This document shows positions 1 through 12,720 of a stretch of 64,000 nucleotides of DNA, one piece after another. Below the pieces are notes generated by a model, which was not told the origin of the DNA, did no database searches, and worked only from the letters and a program-made list of their open reading frames with translations. Every line of letters starts with the position of its first letter. Position 1 is the stretch's first letter. Origin of the DNA: Carallia brachiata (lineage: Eukaryota > Streptophyta > Magnoliopsida > Malpighiales > Rhizophoraceae); assembly GCA_021464245.1 (NCBI GenBank), contig JADCRB010000053.1:200054-264053 (forward strand), given 5' to 3'. Made by a program: the position numbers and the translations under genes.

Positions 1-188
1 AATGTCATGTCATCATTTTTTATGACGTGGCCAACCCGTAAGTTGATCTAAATTCGAACTGAATTCGAAGTGACCAAACTCAAAATAACTCGAAGATAAC
101 TTGACCCATAAGTAACCCGACTCGATGTGACTCGAACCCGAAACGACCGAATGCAAACTCTACCCAATGACCTATTTTAACACCTATA
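1..188. mobile_element. Terminal part of a hAT-like element (cut by window start)
   Basis: This stretch is rich in CGACCCGAAA/ACTCGAACCC motifs and ends in AACACCTATA. The inverse, TATAGGTGTT, looks like a hAT terminus. It resembles the right end of the larger element that finishes near 34421, which has the same run of CGACCCGAAATGACTTGAA-type motifs and a final CCTCTA. The other end lies outside the window, so the target duplication cannot be checked. Confidence 0.5.
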
Positions 189-189
189 A

Positions 190-325
190 TTAGCACCGAC
201 TTAATATGACTGAGGTGAATCCAATAAAAAATTTTTTCCTAAAAGATAATTTAAATCCCAAACTTATCTATATAACAATATTATAAAGAAAAAACTTAAA
301 AAAGTTTCCCTTTAAATTTAGTTCT
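190..325 (+). repeat. Relic of the AHP upstream region
   Basis: The block from GACTTAAT to AAATCCCAAACTTATCTAT matches, with divergence, the regions 36,410-36,520 (upstream of AHP copy 2) and 29,190-29,300. In copy 2 the next homologous block lies only about 60 bases further on; here it lies near 5,296. So either about 5 kb has been inserted into the copy 1 promoter, or this is a separate truncated copy. Confidence 0.5.
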
Positions 326-3300
326 ATAATAAATATCTCTTTCTAATTAAAAAAATCTGATTTGACAAATTTTTTATTTTTCTAAATCACACAAAAAGGC
401 AACTAAACCTATTTAATCAAATAATTTATGACAATGAATCAGCTATGAAATACTATTATGGTAAATAATGAATCAATTTATGCATTTTAATTATGACATA
501 GCTAACGTTTGCTTTTCCACCATACACCACTATGGTAAATAAATGAGTAACATTTGAAGTCATTTTAAATTTGCACGTTAATATGAAAATTATTTATTTG
601 AGCCAATTTATTTGCATAAATACCATAGAAAATATTGACTCCTTAATTCTTGCTACAAAATAAATATTTCTTTCTAATTAAGAAAATTTGCTAAGGTAAG
701 TTTTAATTTATGACAAAATAGCGGTGCAAGTTTATTATTCTACTTAATTCTTTATTAATGAATAGCATATATAGCAATCATACCACTCTTTATTGTCTTT
801 TATAAATCAAAATTATTACCAAAGATACGTTTCATATTACTTGAGTCTTAATATTATTCTTAATTTCTTATTAATAATGTTCATATATAAAGGAAAGACA
901 TATTTATGTGTGAACCAGGAGCCCTCAAACGGTAGCCATTCGGATCTTATATGATCAACACTAATTCTGCCAAGGTATTTTTTTTCTGCAGCTCCCTGAT
1001 TTTTTCCTTTTTTATATTCTCTTGGTGGTTTGGCTATAAAATTTGTTCAATTTCTATGTTGTATTTGGGAATCGGGTTTCTTACAGGTGGTTTGTTGTTG
1101 GGATATTTTATTATTGTTTTGATCGATTAATTTCTATGTTTTGATATATAATATTTTTTGATTAATGGCTTAATCTTGCATATAGGAACAACATTTTCAT
1201 GTGTAATTCGAATATTAGGACATGATCTGAGGTAAACCTAAATTTTCTTTCGTATCCTAATTTAAGGTAAAGTTATTTGTTTTTTTCTCCTTGATAAATC
1301 ACCCCCAACGAAAATAAAAACGAAAATAGGAAAAAAAAATTGTGTCCGGTTATGTTGACTATGAATTGATTGATTACACATGAGAATTTTCAACAATTTG
1401 ACGCTTTATGGGAAAATGGGAATGAGATTTAATTGGCGTGGTTTTTTTTTTTTTAATTTATAAATTGCTATTATTCTTGAGTACAACACAAAGCTGTAAT
1501 GTTATCAGTTCTTAGCAGAGTTTTGGAGATCATAAAATCATGTTGGGGAAAACCCCATGTTAAGGATTTGACGTTACAATGAATCTCTAAGGTTGGTGAA
1601 ACAAAAAAAAAAAAAAAAGAAAGAAAGAAAGAAAAATGGTAGTGAAGATATTTTTGCTTACCGCTATTTTGTTCGTCGGTCATCGGTTAGGATTTGAGGC
1701 GATTATATTGTTGCATATAACTTTAATGCACATATGAGATGATGAAGAGCATAGTTATATTGTCGAATATATGTCACATGTGGAAGAATTAAAGTCTTCA
1801 GTGATATTCTCATTGTGTGATTTTGATGTGTCAAGGTATTATTGGACATGAATTTTCTTAGCAACAGTGACTTATTATTATTATTATTATTAATTTTTTT
1901 ACAATTATCATATGTGATATGTATTAATTGACCATCAAATAAATAAAAGTCAAATGTATTACAAATTTATTATTAACAAGTATTGATATATTGATTTTTC
2001 ATTAATAATTGTAAAAGATAAGGTAAAAAGTAATCGTTTATAACAAATTTCTACCAGGCATATATTTATGTGTTCGTAACCTTGGGAAGAAAAGGCACTA
2101 GATTCTCTATTTTTTTAGATGATGAGTGGTGATGAGCCACAAATTCTTTTGCTCATCTAAGCATCCTATTTAGCTTCAAATTGCTTTTTTTTTTTTTTTT
2201 TCCATTGAACTTCGTCTGATATTACCAATAAGATGGTTAAGGAGTTTAGGATGTGAAGAATTATGGTTGTTTTGGAAAACCAGGAGTCTTTTTATCCATT
2301 CGATATCCGAGTTATTTATCTACAGGTTCAACAACCCACTTATGGCATTATGATTCTGGTTCATAGTGCAAAATGCTCATTCGGCTACAAGATATTGAGG
2401 TTACTGATTTCTATTCTATTCAGGACTTAAAGGACCTATATTCCATATTTGTCTTTTTAACTTTAATTTAGTAGACAATCTCTACCAAAGCCAAAAAATT
2501 ACCTTGAATTATTACTTTAATAGCAACTACGTACCCTTACCTTGTACCATTGCGCAATCTTTCCCCACATTTAGCTTTATCGATTATTACCATAACAGAA
2601 GTGGAAAACAACTAAATTGGGAAAAAAAATGTCCTAGACGTATTATAGGTAGAGTGCTACTGTATAGATGAGATTATCAATTTCGTTGTATATTTATTGA
2701 AATACAATTCGTACTGCTGTGTACAGATTTATCTGGACGAATTAGTTCCGATTTATTCTATCGTTAGAGGAGTTTTTCTAATTAAATTTCAAGTTCAATT
2801 AATTTGTGATCCTTGTAAACTAATCAGGTGTAGGCTTTTTTAATCATCTGTTTTTCTTGTTCTATGTAGGTTTGTCCAACTGCATTGCGTTAGTCTTTTG
2901 CACGAAAAATGTGTTATATTAATGTAAGGTTTTTCTTTGCTAAGAAAAAAAAAGGGAGATTACCGGACGGGAGAAAGACGGGACAATATTTTTTTTTGTT
3001 TTGTTTTTTTTTTGCCTTTAGCTGGTTGACGTGGGGGGGGGGGGGGATTGACGTGGGGGGAAGAAAAGTTTATGGTTAAATAAATTTTTCTTATTGTCTT
3101 TATATAAAATTTTTTTTTGTGTAATTAAAAACGTATTTTGTGTAATCAAATCGATAAAAAGTAATTCAAAAAATATTATTATTTTTTCGTTCCACATTTT
3201 TTTTATGTGCTTGCACAAAAAAATATTTGTGATTTCACAAAAAAAATATATATGGACATAATAAGGAAAAATTGTTTGACTATGTAATGGATCCTATTTT

Positions 3301-5101
3301 TTTAATCCATGGACCCCACCATTCCCTCCTTTTAGCGTCGGCATTTCCCATCCACTTAGTTTTTTCGTATAAGGCATAAGAATCAAATGGTGGAAATTTT
3401 TTGTGAGATTTGAACTTCATTTTTTCATTATCCATAAATTAAAGTTGTTCTATTAAAAAGTAAGTGTTATTTAAAACCAAGGATTTCTAAACTTGAAAAG
3501 TTTCAGTATAGGAAAATGAGATTTATAATTTGTGGAATTATAGATAATTTTAAAATTAATTTTTCATAATTAATTGGTTGAATTTCAATATAAGAAAATG
3601 AGAAACGTAACTTGTGGAATTATAGATAATTTTAAAAATTAATATTTCTTAATTAATTGGTTGAGATCTTTAAAATTCAAAATTATTCTGTTTGCTACTC
3701 TATTTATATAAAGATATTCTTGATAACACCTTGATTTTCTCAGCTTTTTTAGAATAGTACGTCTTCTTAGCCATTCTCTCAACACAGTAGCAGTAAAAAA
3801 ATTAAATTAAAATTAAAATTAATTTTTTAACCAACTCATAATTGGAAAAATACATAAAAAAATGACCAACATTACCTAGAAAAAATATTTAAAAATTTCA
3901 AAGAAATAACAAACAAAAAAAACTCATTTAAAAGTCATATAAACAAGGTGTGTATATAACAAGCAACCAAAAATAACAACACACAATTATATAAATTTTA
4001 AAGTAATAATTGCGACATTTAAATGTACATAAACGTAAACTTGTTTGATATAAAAGTTCATATTAAAATACAAACAAAATCAAATTGTCAAAAACAAGGC
4101 ATTCCTTAAAAATTTAATATAAAAATACTACAATTCGCACGATAAGAAACAGAAGGCGATCCATAGGTTTTGATTTTATCTTTCTAATCTTTACTTTATC
4201 TATTTTTTTTATCCATATATAATTCTATTTATGCTTTATACTTTTACTTTACTTCCATCCTAGTAGTCCATGCATTGGCGGACACACTTTGATGTAAGGG
4301 TAGGCAAACTTTTAAATTATATATTTTGTTTGTTAATTTATTTCAACAATTGAACTATTGAAGCCTAGACTAGTAGAACAGTAGTCTTACCCACCCTTGC
4401 TTTTTATCTTGCCCACTCTCCCTTTCTCAAGGTCAAGGTTTCAAGTCTCTTCTTTCACACTTTCAATGCCTTTTTATTTTTTTTATTCGTTTTTCTTTCT
4501 ATTTTTTTTAAGAAATAGTTTTTTTTATTCTATTCACATTTTTGTTTCTTTTCCATTTTTTTAAAAATTTTCTTGGTAACCATTTGTAATATACATACTA
4601 AAATTATTTTCATTTGCCTTCAAAATTATTTCAATATCTTTTTCTTATATTCATATTAGTATTCTTTTTCAAAAATACTTTATCTTTTAGTAAAAAAAAA
4701 TATTAGCAATATTGTTATTAAAAAGGAAAGAAATACTTAAAAACATATTTTATATCTAAACATATATTTGTTTATAAAATTTTCTTCAATTTTACTTGTT
4801 ATAATAATTATAGTAAATAGTTTTTCTTTTTAATAAACACTATAAAGAATTCATTATATAATCACATGAGAGATAAATGATTAAACAATTGAATGATTAT
4901 ATATATAGATAAAAATGTATTTGATTGTATGAAAAAGGAAAAAAATAAAATATTAGGATTCACATGATATAATTATAATGATTATCATTCAAAATAATTA
5001 ATAAATTTTTTTATTTTATTATATATATTAATTTTTATTATTATAGCTAATATATAAAGTTTTCCCCTGAAATTTTTTCTAAATTTACCACTGAGTTTAT
5101 A
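326..5101. other. AT-rich stretch with no recognisable gene
   Basis: I see only AT-rich sequence, short poly-T and poly-A runs and low-complexity open frames. The one feature that stands out is a run of 14 G at 3033-3046, preceded by GACGT; GACGTGGGGGG recurs at 3050-3060. Region 4262-4440 has a GGCGGACAC...CCCACCC arrangement that may be an old miniature transposon, but I could not define its ends. Confidence 0.6.
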
Positions 5102-5285
5102 CTGTAAACGATGAGTGTTCGTCCTGATTTACGCAGATCAGGGGTCCAACTAACATGTGAAACACTACGCTCATGAAATTGTCGTAGGACTGAAATTCAA
5201 AAGAATTGATGAGAGTCTACAGCACAAACAGTAGTAGACATGTGGTTTAATTCGATACAATATGCAAAACCTTACCAGCCCTTGT
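5102..5285 (+). pseudogene. rrn18: Nuclear copy of a mitochondrial 18S rRNA fragment (NUMT)
   Basis: The stretch runs through recognisable conserved small-subunit rRNA blocks in the right order: GTAAACGATGAGTGTTCG, GATCAGGGGTCCAACTAAC, GTGAAACACT, ATGTGGTTTAATTCGATAC and AAAACCTTACCAGCCCTTG. The GATGAGTGTTCG and GATACAA...CGCAAAACC style is that of the plant mitochondrial 18S gene rather than the plastid 16S gene. Many differences from the expected sequence look like C-to-T or G-to-A changes, as expected for an old methylated nuclear insertion. It is only about 180 bases, so it is not a working rRNA. It ends just before the homology with the AHP copy 2 promoter resumes. Confidence 0.85.
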
Positions 5286-5665
5286 AGAACATTTTTGTAA
5301 ACAGAAATCTTTTCCATATAAGCATTTGCTAAAAAGGCAAAAAGCAGGAACTACAAATCCATGACAAAGGGTTTGACTTTGATCTGTGCATTCGACGATA
5401 CCTACCTATCATGTGGCATCCAGCGCGTGACATTGGGGCGCGTGAACAAGCACTATGTCTATCTTTTTACCTGTTTTCTGAAACTGCTATCTCATTATTT
5501 ACTTTCTATGTAAAGCTTAGTGCATAGCGTCTCTTGCTAAAATGTGCCTGACCCTGCTGGTCCTGCAATGACATCTTCTTCTGCCTCTCCTTTAAAGGTT
5601 GAGGCAAATCAATTTGACTTCTCCAATTGGTTGTTTTGCACTTTGCTTTTGCTTTTAACAGCAAA

Positions 5666-8600
5666 ATGGCTGGTAGCAATCTTAGGAAGGAACAGACCAT
5701 ATTTGTCAGAGACATGGTCGACAGGTTTAGTCTGAACTAGCTTTCTTTCAATTCTACCCCATTCTCTAATGAAGTTTAATTGTTGAAAACCGCGTTTTTT
5801 TTAAGAAAAAATTCAATGCATTTTCTTATTATGGTGTAGCCTTGGTTTTCTCTTTTTGTAGTAGAGGATAAGTGATGGAACATTTTATACTTGTTGCGCA
5901 AAAGTTTTCTTTCTCATACTATTGAACAAAGAAGTCCAGTAATAATGGGATTTGAGAAATTCATTGTCAACTCATTGAAAGTTAAAGAGTTTGGGACATG
6001 CATGATTTGACTTGATTTGATTGACAACTATTGTGGGTTCATGAACTGTATTTTGTTGTTAACAATATGGAAACAGATTTCCAAAAAAATTTTCTTCTCT
6101 AATGTTAAAGTATTGCTTCAATCATTTAATTGATATTGTTTTTCAGATGATGCTAAGAGAAGTTGCAAATTCTCATTAGAAGTCACCTGTTTTGTAGGGG
6201 ATACTGGACAATTATGTTGAGGATGTCCTTGAATTGCGACATGTAGAGACACCACAGTTTATGATAGATGTGATCAACACATTCTGCAAAGATGGTGAAA
6301 TGTCCATAGCAGAATTGGGCAGATACCTGTACTTCTCAAATATTTTCACGTCTATATTTGTGTTTATGTTTTCCCATTTCCTTAGCAATTTGGACTTACT
6401 TTTTGATATGCCTTCAGAAGCGAACCATTTATTGACTATAAGAAAGCCATTGACGTAGTGCACAAGTTCAAAGGGAGTTGCTCTAGGTAATCTACTTCCT
6501 CATTTTTGCAACATGTGGGAAAACTAATCATTTAAAGTTCCGTCTAATTGGAGTTAGTTGATAATATATAATGATATGTTGATATATGTGGCAATTGAAA
6601 CATGTGCACTCTCTTGGGAACAACCATTAGAGAGATGATCTCTGTTTTAGATGTAAAGTTTCTAGCATTCGGTACTCATCGATTAGGTGTAAGAGTTCAA
6701 TAAATGATTTTCTAACAATTTGTAAGTTTTGCATCTTATGCACGAAGAAGTTGGAAGAAGTACAAATATTCCAAATTAAAATCTTTATAAGAACACTATA
6801 AAGTAGCATTACTTCATGATCTTAATCTAAACAAGGATACATGTATCTGTGGTGTGCATATGAAATACTAGAAACTGAATTGTATGTGCGTAAACATCTC
6901 TTGCAGCGCATAGTATAGATTTTGGATGCCATATATAGAAGGTATGCTCAAGTGTACTTCAACGCAAATTTGAACTGTTGGACAGTTGGAAACATCCAAT
7001 CAAAGTAGTCTGTCTACAACATTGTGAAGCTTTTGATATTTGAATAAATAACCAAAAGGTATATACATTAATTATAAGCTCTCATACGCTCCATACAATC
7101 GGTGAATTTACCGGCTGAACTTTGATTCGCCTTTGCTTAAAATCTTACCTGGCTAATCTAATGTTTATTTTGGACTTCTTTTTGTCTTAATATTGTAAAA
7201 AACTTGTGCTAAATCAACAAATATAGATAGTTTATGCTTTAATAGAGAATACAATGTGTAGCAACTCAGTTTGCGCAAGTTCTTTTGGTTCTTTTGAGAC
7301 AGGAGTTGAAGAAGAAGAAAACAAAGTTAGCATACATAGCACATAGAAATTTACTGAAGGAAAATTTAATTGAAAGTTAGCAAAAATCCATCATTCTACA
7401 AAACAATTAGCATTTGTGTTAGATGGTAATATTTCAAAATTAAGGATACAATTAATTGACATTTTAAGTAATAATTTATTCGCTAAATTTATGTTGCAAT
7501 ATTTCTTCATCACATTGTCATATTTTTAGAATTTGAATCCTAATGCTATGTCCATACTTTGAATTACAGTATAGGTGGTATTCGAGTAGCTCTCATTTGC
7601 GGTGCACTTCGAGTTGCTTGTGATCACATGATGAAAGAGAGGTAATTGCTGATATTGTTTCTTGGTTTGAAAGTTATCACTGCATTCAGCTGTATTTACA
7701 TTTCGCCTAATAGTAGACTAGTTGTAAGACCTAACATGTCCTTTTTTGTAAAAACTGTTAATGAGCTCACAATACTTTGCTTAAGTAAGATCATTAAGGA
7801 CGGGACCCTCAATTCGTTATACCTCACGAAATTGCTAAGTTTTGAGCTTTACCCATGTTGGGGTTTCATGGAAGAATGATTCATGTCTTGATAGTCTCAA
7901 TGATCCATTCGTAATATGAATTACATACAAAAAATTTGATTTGCTAAGGCTTCTTCTCAACAATCTCCTACTTTTAATTACAATGAATAGTTTGCACATT
8001 TCAATTCTAGCAATTATACAAATTGCATTGAGATGTATCGTTAGGTGATAAGAAAACTGTGTCGTATTTTTATGCTTACGTCACACAAAAACCTTTATGC
8101 TCATTCGGATATCTTCCTAGTCAACAAGTAATTATACAGTGTTTTGAAAGGTAGAACATGTGCTAGAATGTCATGGCCGTGATGAAGAAATGAGTATATA
8201 TGATTATCATTTTAATTAATTGTGTGTGAGCCAAAAATTTTTGGAATGAATGTGTGTCAGTATTGTTCCTTTTCTTGGTGTTTCCTTTCTGATTTAGCTT
8301 TTTTAATGCCACAAAGTTCTTCCTGTTAATAAGTGATTTTACATGTTGCTAGGTGCCTTGAGCTGTTTGAGAACATGAAGGTAGAGTTTAAAATTCTGAA
8401 GGAAACTTTCATTACTATTGCCCAAGTAATTCTTGTTCCTCAACTAAATCCTTTTAGGTTTTGTGGGTGAAATTAATGTAGGAAACTACTGCTCAATCAT
8501 TATTGTAATCTTACTGCTATATGTTTTCCTTTCTCTACAATTATTCCTTATTATGATCTTTGCAAATGCATTTAAGGTGATATATGGCTTACAAGACCAT

Positions 8601-9810
8601 GAGAGAATATAATTATATAAACCATATTATTTATTATTTAATTGAATATTAATGAATCATAATGGAGACTTTCACATAGTGAGGTATAAAAAATAGTTAG
8701 ATATATGAAATTTTGTCCTTGATTTTTCTAAGTGGTTGTCATCCAGATTTATGTTTATGACTTCAAAGTGATGATGAAGTAACCTTACCATTATATCAAG
8801 ACTCACTCTTCTTGTTCTTTAATTGATTGTTGTTTTTGGGAATCATTTTATTATCATGTCAAGCATTTGGACTATTGTTTTGTAGGATTTCTATGATTTT
8901 CAAATATTCTTCTGGATTGATTGACACTGTCAAATAATGACCACAAGATTCAAAACTTATTAAAAGTTTAAGTTGAATGTAGAGAAGCTCGTAGTCATTA
9001 TAAGTCATGTTATAAAGTTATTCTTATTAATACAAGACATTATACTCTTTAATACGCACTTTTGTACGTGCTAAACCCAATTAGCACGTGGTACAAAGAA
9101 ACTGAACTGAAACGGGCCAAACCCATATAATTGGGCCAAATTAACAAGTAGAAATAAAAGGAGTAATCTAAACTCTGATACCATGTCAATAATAACCATC
9201 GATCTCAAACTCTATTAAAAAGTTCTACCTAAAAGTTTGGAAAGTTCATAATTATTATAAATTATATTATAAACTTTTTTTTTTATCAACATGTGACATC
9301 ATATTCTTTAAAAAACACAAATAAAATGATAATTGCCAAAAAAAAAAAAAAACACCCTTGTGCATTTGCCACAACAATTATAGGGCGCAATTTTAAGTTG
9401 ACAAGAGTTGACTGCATAAATCCATGGGACACAGTTAATACAAGAACTAACTATTTGACAACAACCAAAGCCCTTAAGACTCTTAGAAAGAGAAGTGTAT
9501 AACAAGAGGCCTTCATTAATCTGCAGTAAATCCTGTTGTATTGTTATTGTTATATATCAGAGCTTGAATTCTAATAATAAGATGACGCAACTTGATTGTG
9601 AACCCCTTTTTTGGGATAAAATCTCTCGTGGAAAACTTAAACAACCAATCAATTTTAGCATCCAAAAAGATTGATTTTTTATTACCTCTTCTTATTCTGT
9701 GGTTTTACTTTACTATCATGTTTGCTTGAACTCTAATATCTGTCATCTTACAATTAAACTGAACGCAGGTTGAGATGACTATCATGTCCGGAAAGGCTGG
9801 AGGATCCTAA
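5666..9810 (+). pseudogene. AHP: Histidine phosphotransfer protein, copy 1 (damaged)
   Basis: Six exons can be placed by comparison with copy 2: 5666-5724, 6198-6328, 6418-6486, 7570-7641, 8353-8425 and 9769-9810, all with GT and AG borders. The protein would belong to the AHP family, which moves phosphate from cytokinin receptor kinases to response regulators in the nucleus. The phospho-accepting histidine is present in VHKFKGSCSSIGG. There are two lesions. Exon 1 has lost one base relative to copy 2 (ATGGTCGACAG against ATGGTTGGACAG), so the usual donor puts exon 2 out of frame. In exon 6 a CAA codon has become TAA (9808-9810), removing the last nine residues. Use of the weak donor just after ATG at 5716 would restore the frame and give about 145 residues, so residual function cannot be excluded. 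A small retroelement sits in intron 5. Confidence 0.75.
8928..9318 (-). mobile_element. TRIM-like miniature retroelement in AHP copy 1 intron 5
   Basis: Two diverged direct repeats of about 130 bases start with TGTCAA at 8928 and 9184 and end near 9058 and 9317. Next to the right repeat is CTCTGATACCA (about 9173-9183), the reverse complement of TGGTATCAGAG, a primer-binding site for initiator tRNA-Met. That puts the element on the minus strand. The interior is only about 125 bases and has no open frame. The same intron in AHP copy 2 lacks this block. I could not find a clear target duplication. Confidence 0.55.
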
Positions 9811-10496
9811 CAATAGATTTCAGGCTTCCGGCTTCAGAAAATCAGAGTGTGGTCATTAAGTACCTTACTAAAATATGAGTGTGGTCATTAAGTACCCTAC
9901 TAATAAGGAGTTTGTCGGAACTCCCATTTTTTTTTTTGTTGAAACTCCCCATGTGAGAAGTTCTGTTTAATATCAGTTTATGCTCATTTGGTATCTCTTT
10001 ATATGAACATTACAACTTTACTTTGTCCAATAAATTGATGCTATTATATATTTTTGAGCGGGCTTAAAATCTTTTGGGCATAACAGTATTAGCCTGATAT
10101 AAGGAAATGATAGTTTTCTTGAAAGTTGGGGCAGAGCTACCTTAGTGGATTTTTTAAGGTTTTACTTTTGTCCAAGTGGACTTGGAATTGATAACCTTAG
10201 TGTTTAAGAGCCTGTCCACTAAGAACCGGAATGGTTAAACGATTATTGAACTGAAATTGGCATAAACCTAGCCTGAATATGAAATCACAGGATTGCTTCA
10301 GTTTTGGTTTCTCTTGACCAAGGAATTAAAATTCTCGATTTCAGAATGGGAATCAGAATTGAACCAACCCCTGATCAAACGTGCTTATAGAATTGATTAA
10401 AGATGTTACTATATAGGGACCTCCCATATAGAGTTAAGGAAAAGCTTTTGATGTCTTGGCTTTGGCCGAAAGCTCATTCTGTTATTAAGATACACC

Positions 10497-10716
10497 CAGT
10501 GGTGGAGCCAGGAATATTTTTTAGTGGGGCAAAAGATAAGAGAATATAAGAAAGTGAAAGTAAAAATATAAAATATAAATTTTAATAGAGATAAAACGTA
10601 AATTTTAATAAGAATAATTAAATAAATTTTACGTAAATTATACTAAAATTATATAAATTTTTGTTTTTTTAATAGGGATAGTTGCCCCCACTTCCTTGTA
10701 CGTGGCTCCCTCATTG
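10497..10716. mobile_element. Short hAT-type MITE
   Basis: The 220-base AT-rich block starts CAGTGGTGGAGCCAGG and ends with the inverse of CAATGAGGGAGCCACG, giving imperfect terminal inverted repeats that also share AGTGGGG further in. It is flanked by GATACACC (10489-10496) and GATAGACC (10717-10724), an 8-base target duplication with one mismatch, as expected for hAT elements. No coding capacity. Confidence 0.7.
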
Positions 10717-10724
10717 GATAGACC

Positions 10725-11280
10725 AAAAGACTAATGGGTTGTCCACTCTCGAGCTATTCAAGCCCCAAGCCCTTTCCGCCACACGATTCTTCACGTGCCA
10801 GGTGTGCCATCACAGGCCAATCGCGCCCAGCCGTTGATGTCCAGTTGTAGAAACGAAGGATTTTTATTATCAGCATACTTAATTTTAACATTGGTAACAA
10901 TTCACATTATTCATTGTAAAATCTAACAAGATATATAACAATTAGCCTTCCCGTTAAATATTTGTTAATACAAATTGAAATAAGATGCACCAATGCAATT
11001 ATAATTGTTTTAAAAACCCTAAATTATCTTTAATTTATCAAGGAATATTATAAATTTTACTTGAAAAGGGATAAATATGCCTTTTAATCATTTCCTTTAC
11101 ATATTATTAAAAGTTATTAGCCATAGTAGATTTTTTGTTACATTTTAAAATAGTGCATGTCAAATATTGCAAGAACCGGAACTGTAATATTTTAAATGTA
11201 AATTTTCCTATAATAAAGCATATTGAATGACTTCTTTACTACTTGTTTTCAAAAAGCATTATCATCGAGAATAAACTAAG
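10725..11280. other. Intergenic, no gene seen
   Basis: The first 140 bases are less AT-rich (CACGTGCCAGGTGTG, CCAATCGCGCCCAGCC) and could be an old promoter. The rest is AT-rich, with no open frame or repeat I recognise. Confidence 0.5.
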
Positions 11281-11285
11281 TCGAG

Positions 11286-12706
11286 TGTTGGTCCCTTGGG
11301 TGAAGTCATATGGGGTGCCTTTGGGTGAAGTCATATGGGGTGCCTTGGTTCACCAAATGGCTACGTCCTTGGTCTTCTCAACAATCCCTCTCTTGGAGAT
11401 TCTTGAGAGTTCAACTATGGGGTGCCTTTGGGCGCACCAATCACCACCGTACAGTTTACAAGAAGACTCCGCAAACACCCTTGCGTCCGCCTTCAAAACG
11501 CTTGTTGCACAAGTCCCACTTGCCAACACCACTTTCCCTTTTCTTTTAGGTTTTCCTTCTTGGAGTTCAACCCTAACTCCTTACAAGATGATCCTCACAA
11601 GTCCCACTTGAGAGCTCTCACCTATTCTCACAATGTATTACAATACAAATGAAACTTACTAGAAACTTACTAGCTTGAATGCTAGTTTTACAATAAAAGC
11701 ACTTAGAGTAAAGAAAGCCTTTTTGCCTTGAGAGAGATTGTGCAATGGTTGAATATAACTTTCTTCACAAGTAAAACATCTTCAAGTAATGTTTAAATAG
11801 CTGCAAGATAGGTTAGCAACTTGTTAGAGCCGTTGCCATGAGTTGCACATGCATACCTTGTTGTTTCCCTCTTGACAGCTTTGCATTGATTCTCTTGTTT
11901 GACACCTTCTGGTTGAACAGCTATAACTTGATACAGGCAGCTTGAAAAATTGCTATTCCTTTTTTGTTATTTAGTAGACTGTCAGAGCTCTCTACCCACC
12001 AAATTTGACTATTTTTGAATGAGAGTATAGCATAGTCAAATAAATGTTTGAATACAGACGTTAAAGTTCCGTTAGACAGTCTGCACACTTTTAGTAGAAC
12101 GGTAATATCTTGCAGATGGCTTTGAATTTTGATGTGATTCTTTTTGCATTGATTAATAGACAGAACAAAGAATCTATACACAAAATGTCACATTCAAATT
12201 CGTCGTGTGCTCTTCTAGGCAGCAGTTGCAATTCACTCCATGTGCACTGAAAGTTCCTGACAGCTTGCACTCTCTTCTTGGTATAAAATTCATAAGTTTT
12301 TCTCTAGGGCTCCAAAAATTGCACGACCAAGCTCATTTGAAACTAGACTTATAGTCCTGCCAAAATATATATATTTTAGGCCCAAAATATATCTCAAGTG
12401 AGTGAGTTTAGTACCTAAAATCTGTCCAAACAGATTTGCTCTTATGCTGTCTTTATAAGATAGTAGCTTAATAAGGCCCAATGTGATATTTATCTTCCAT
12501 GCACTTCCATGCACGTGTAAGATGGCATATGTGTACCTCTTTGGACTTCTTGAACCTGAATTGTATACTTGAAGAACACAAATGAAATTCACTGTACTTA
12601 TGTTAGATTGGTTCATAGCTCATTATCAAAACAGTCATCATCAAAACATGAATTCACACTTAGTAACAATTTCTTAATGTATGCATGGGGTGTGAATTTT
12701 CCAACA
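11286..12706 (-). repeat. Left LTR (3' LTR of the copia element)
   Basis: It is nearly identical to the right LTR from GGTTCACCAAATGGC onward. The first part differs: about 120 bases of the right LTR are replaced by two tandem copies of a 25-base unit containing TCATATGGGGTGCC. It also has a 14-base duplication (GAAACTTACTA repeated) near 11653. Both ends keep TGTTGG and CCAACA. Confidence 0.92.
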
Positions 12707-12707
12707 A

Positions 12708-12720
12708 TCTCCCCCTTTTT
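12708..12720 (-). other. Polypurine tract
   Basis: TCTCCCCCTTTTT on the plus strand reads AAAAAGGGGGAGA on the coding strand of the element, right beside the 3' LTR. This is where copia elements prime second-strand synthesis. Confidence 0.85.

Noticed and set aside
11243..11652. Several overlapping open frames in the left LTR
   Set aside because: The same frames recur in the right LTR at 17,338-17,633; they are LTR sequence and not genes.
12290..12616. 108-residue minus-strand open frame
   Set aside because: It lies wholly inside the LTR and recurs at 18253-18546; no recognisable domain.
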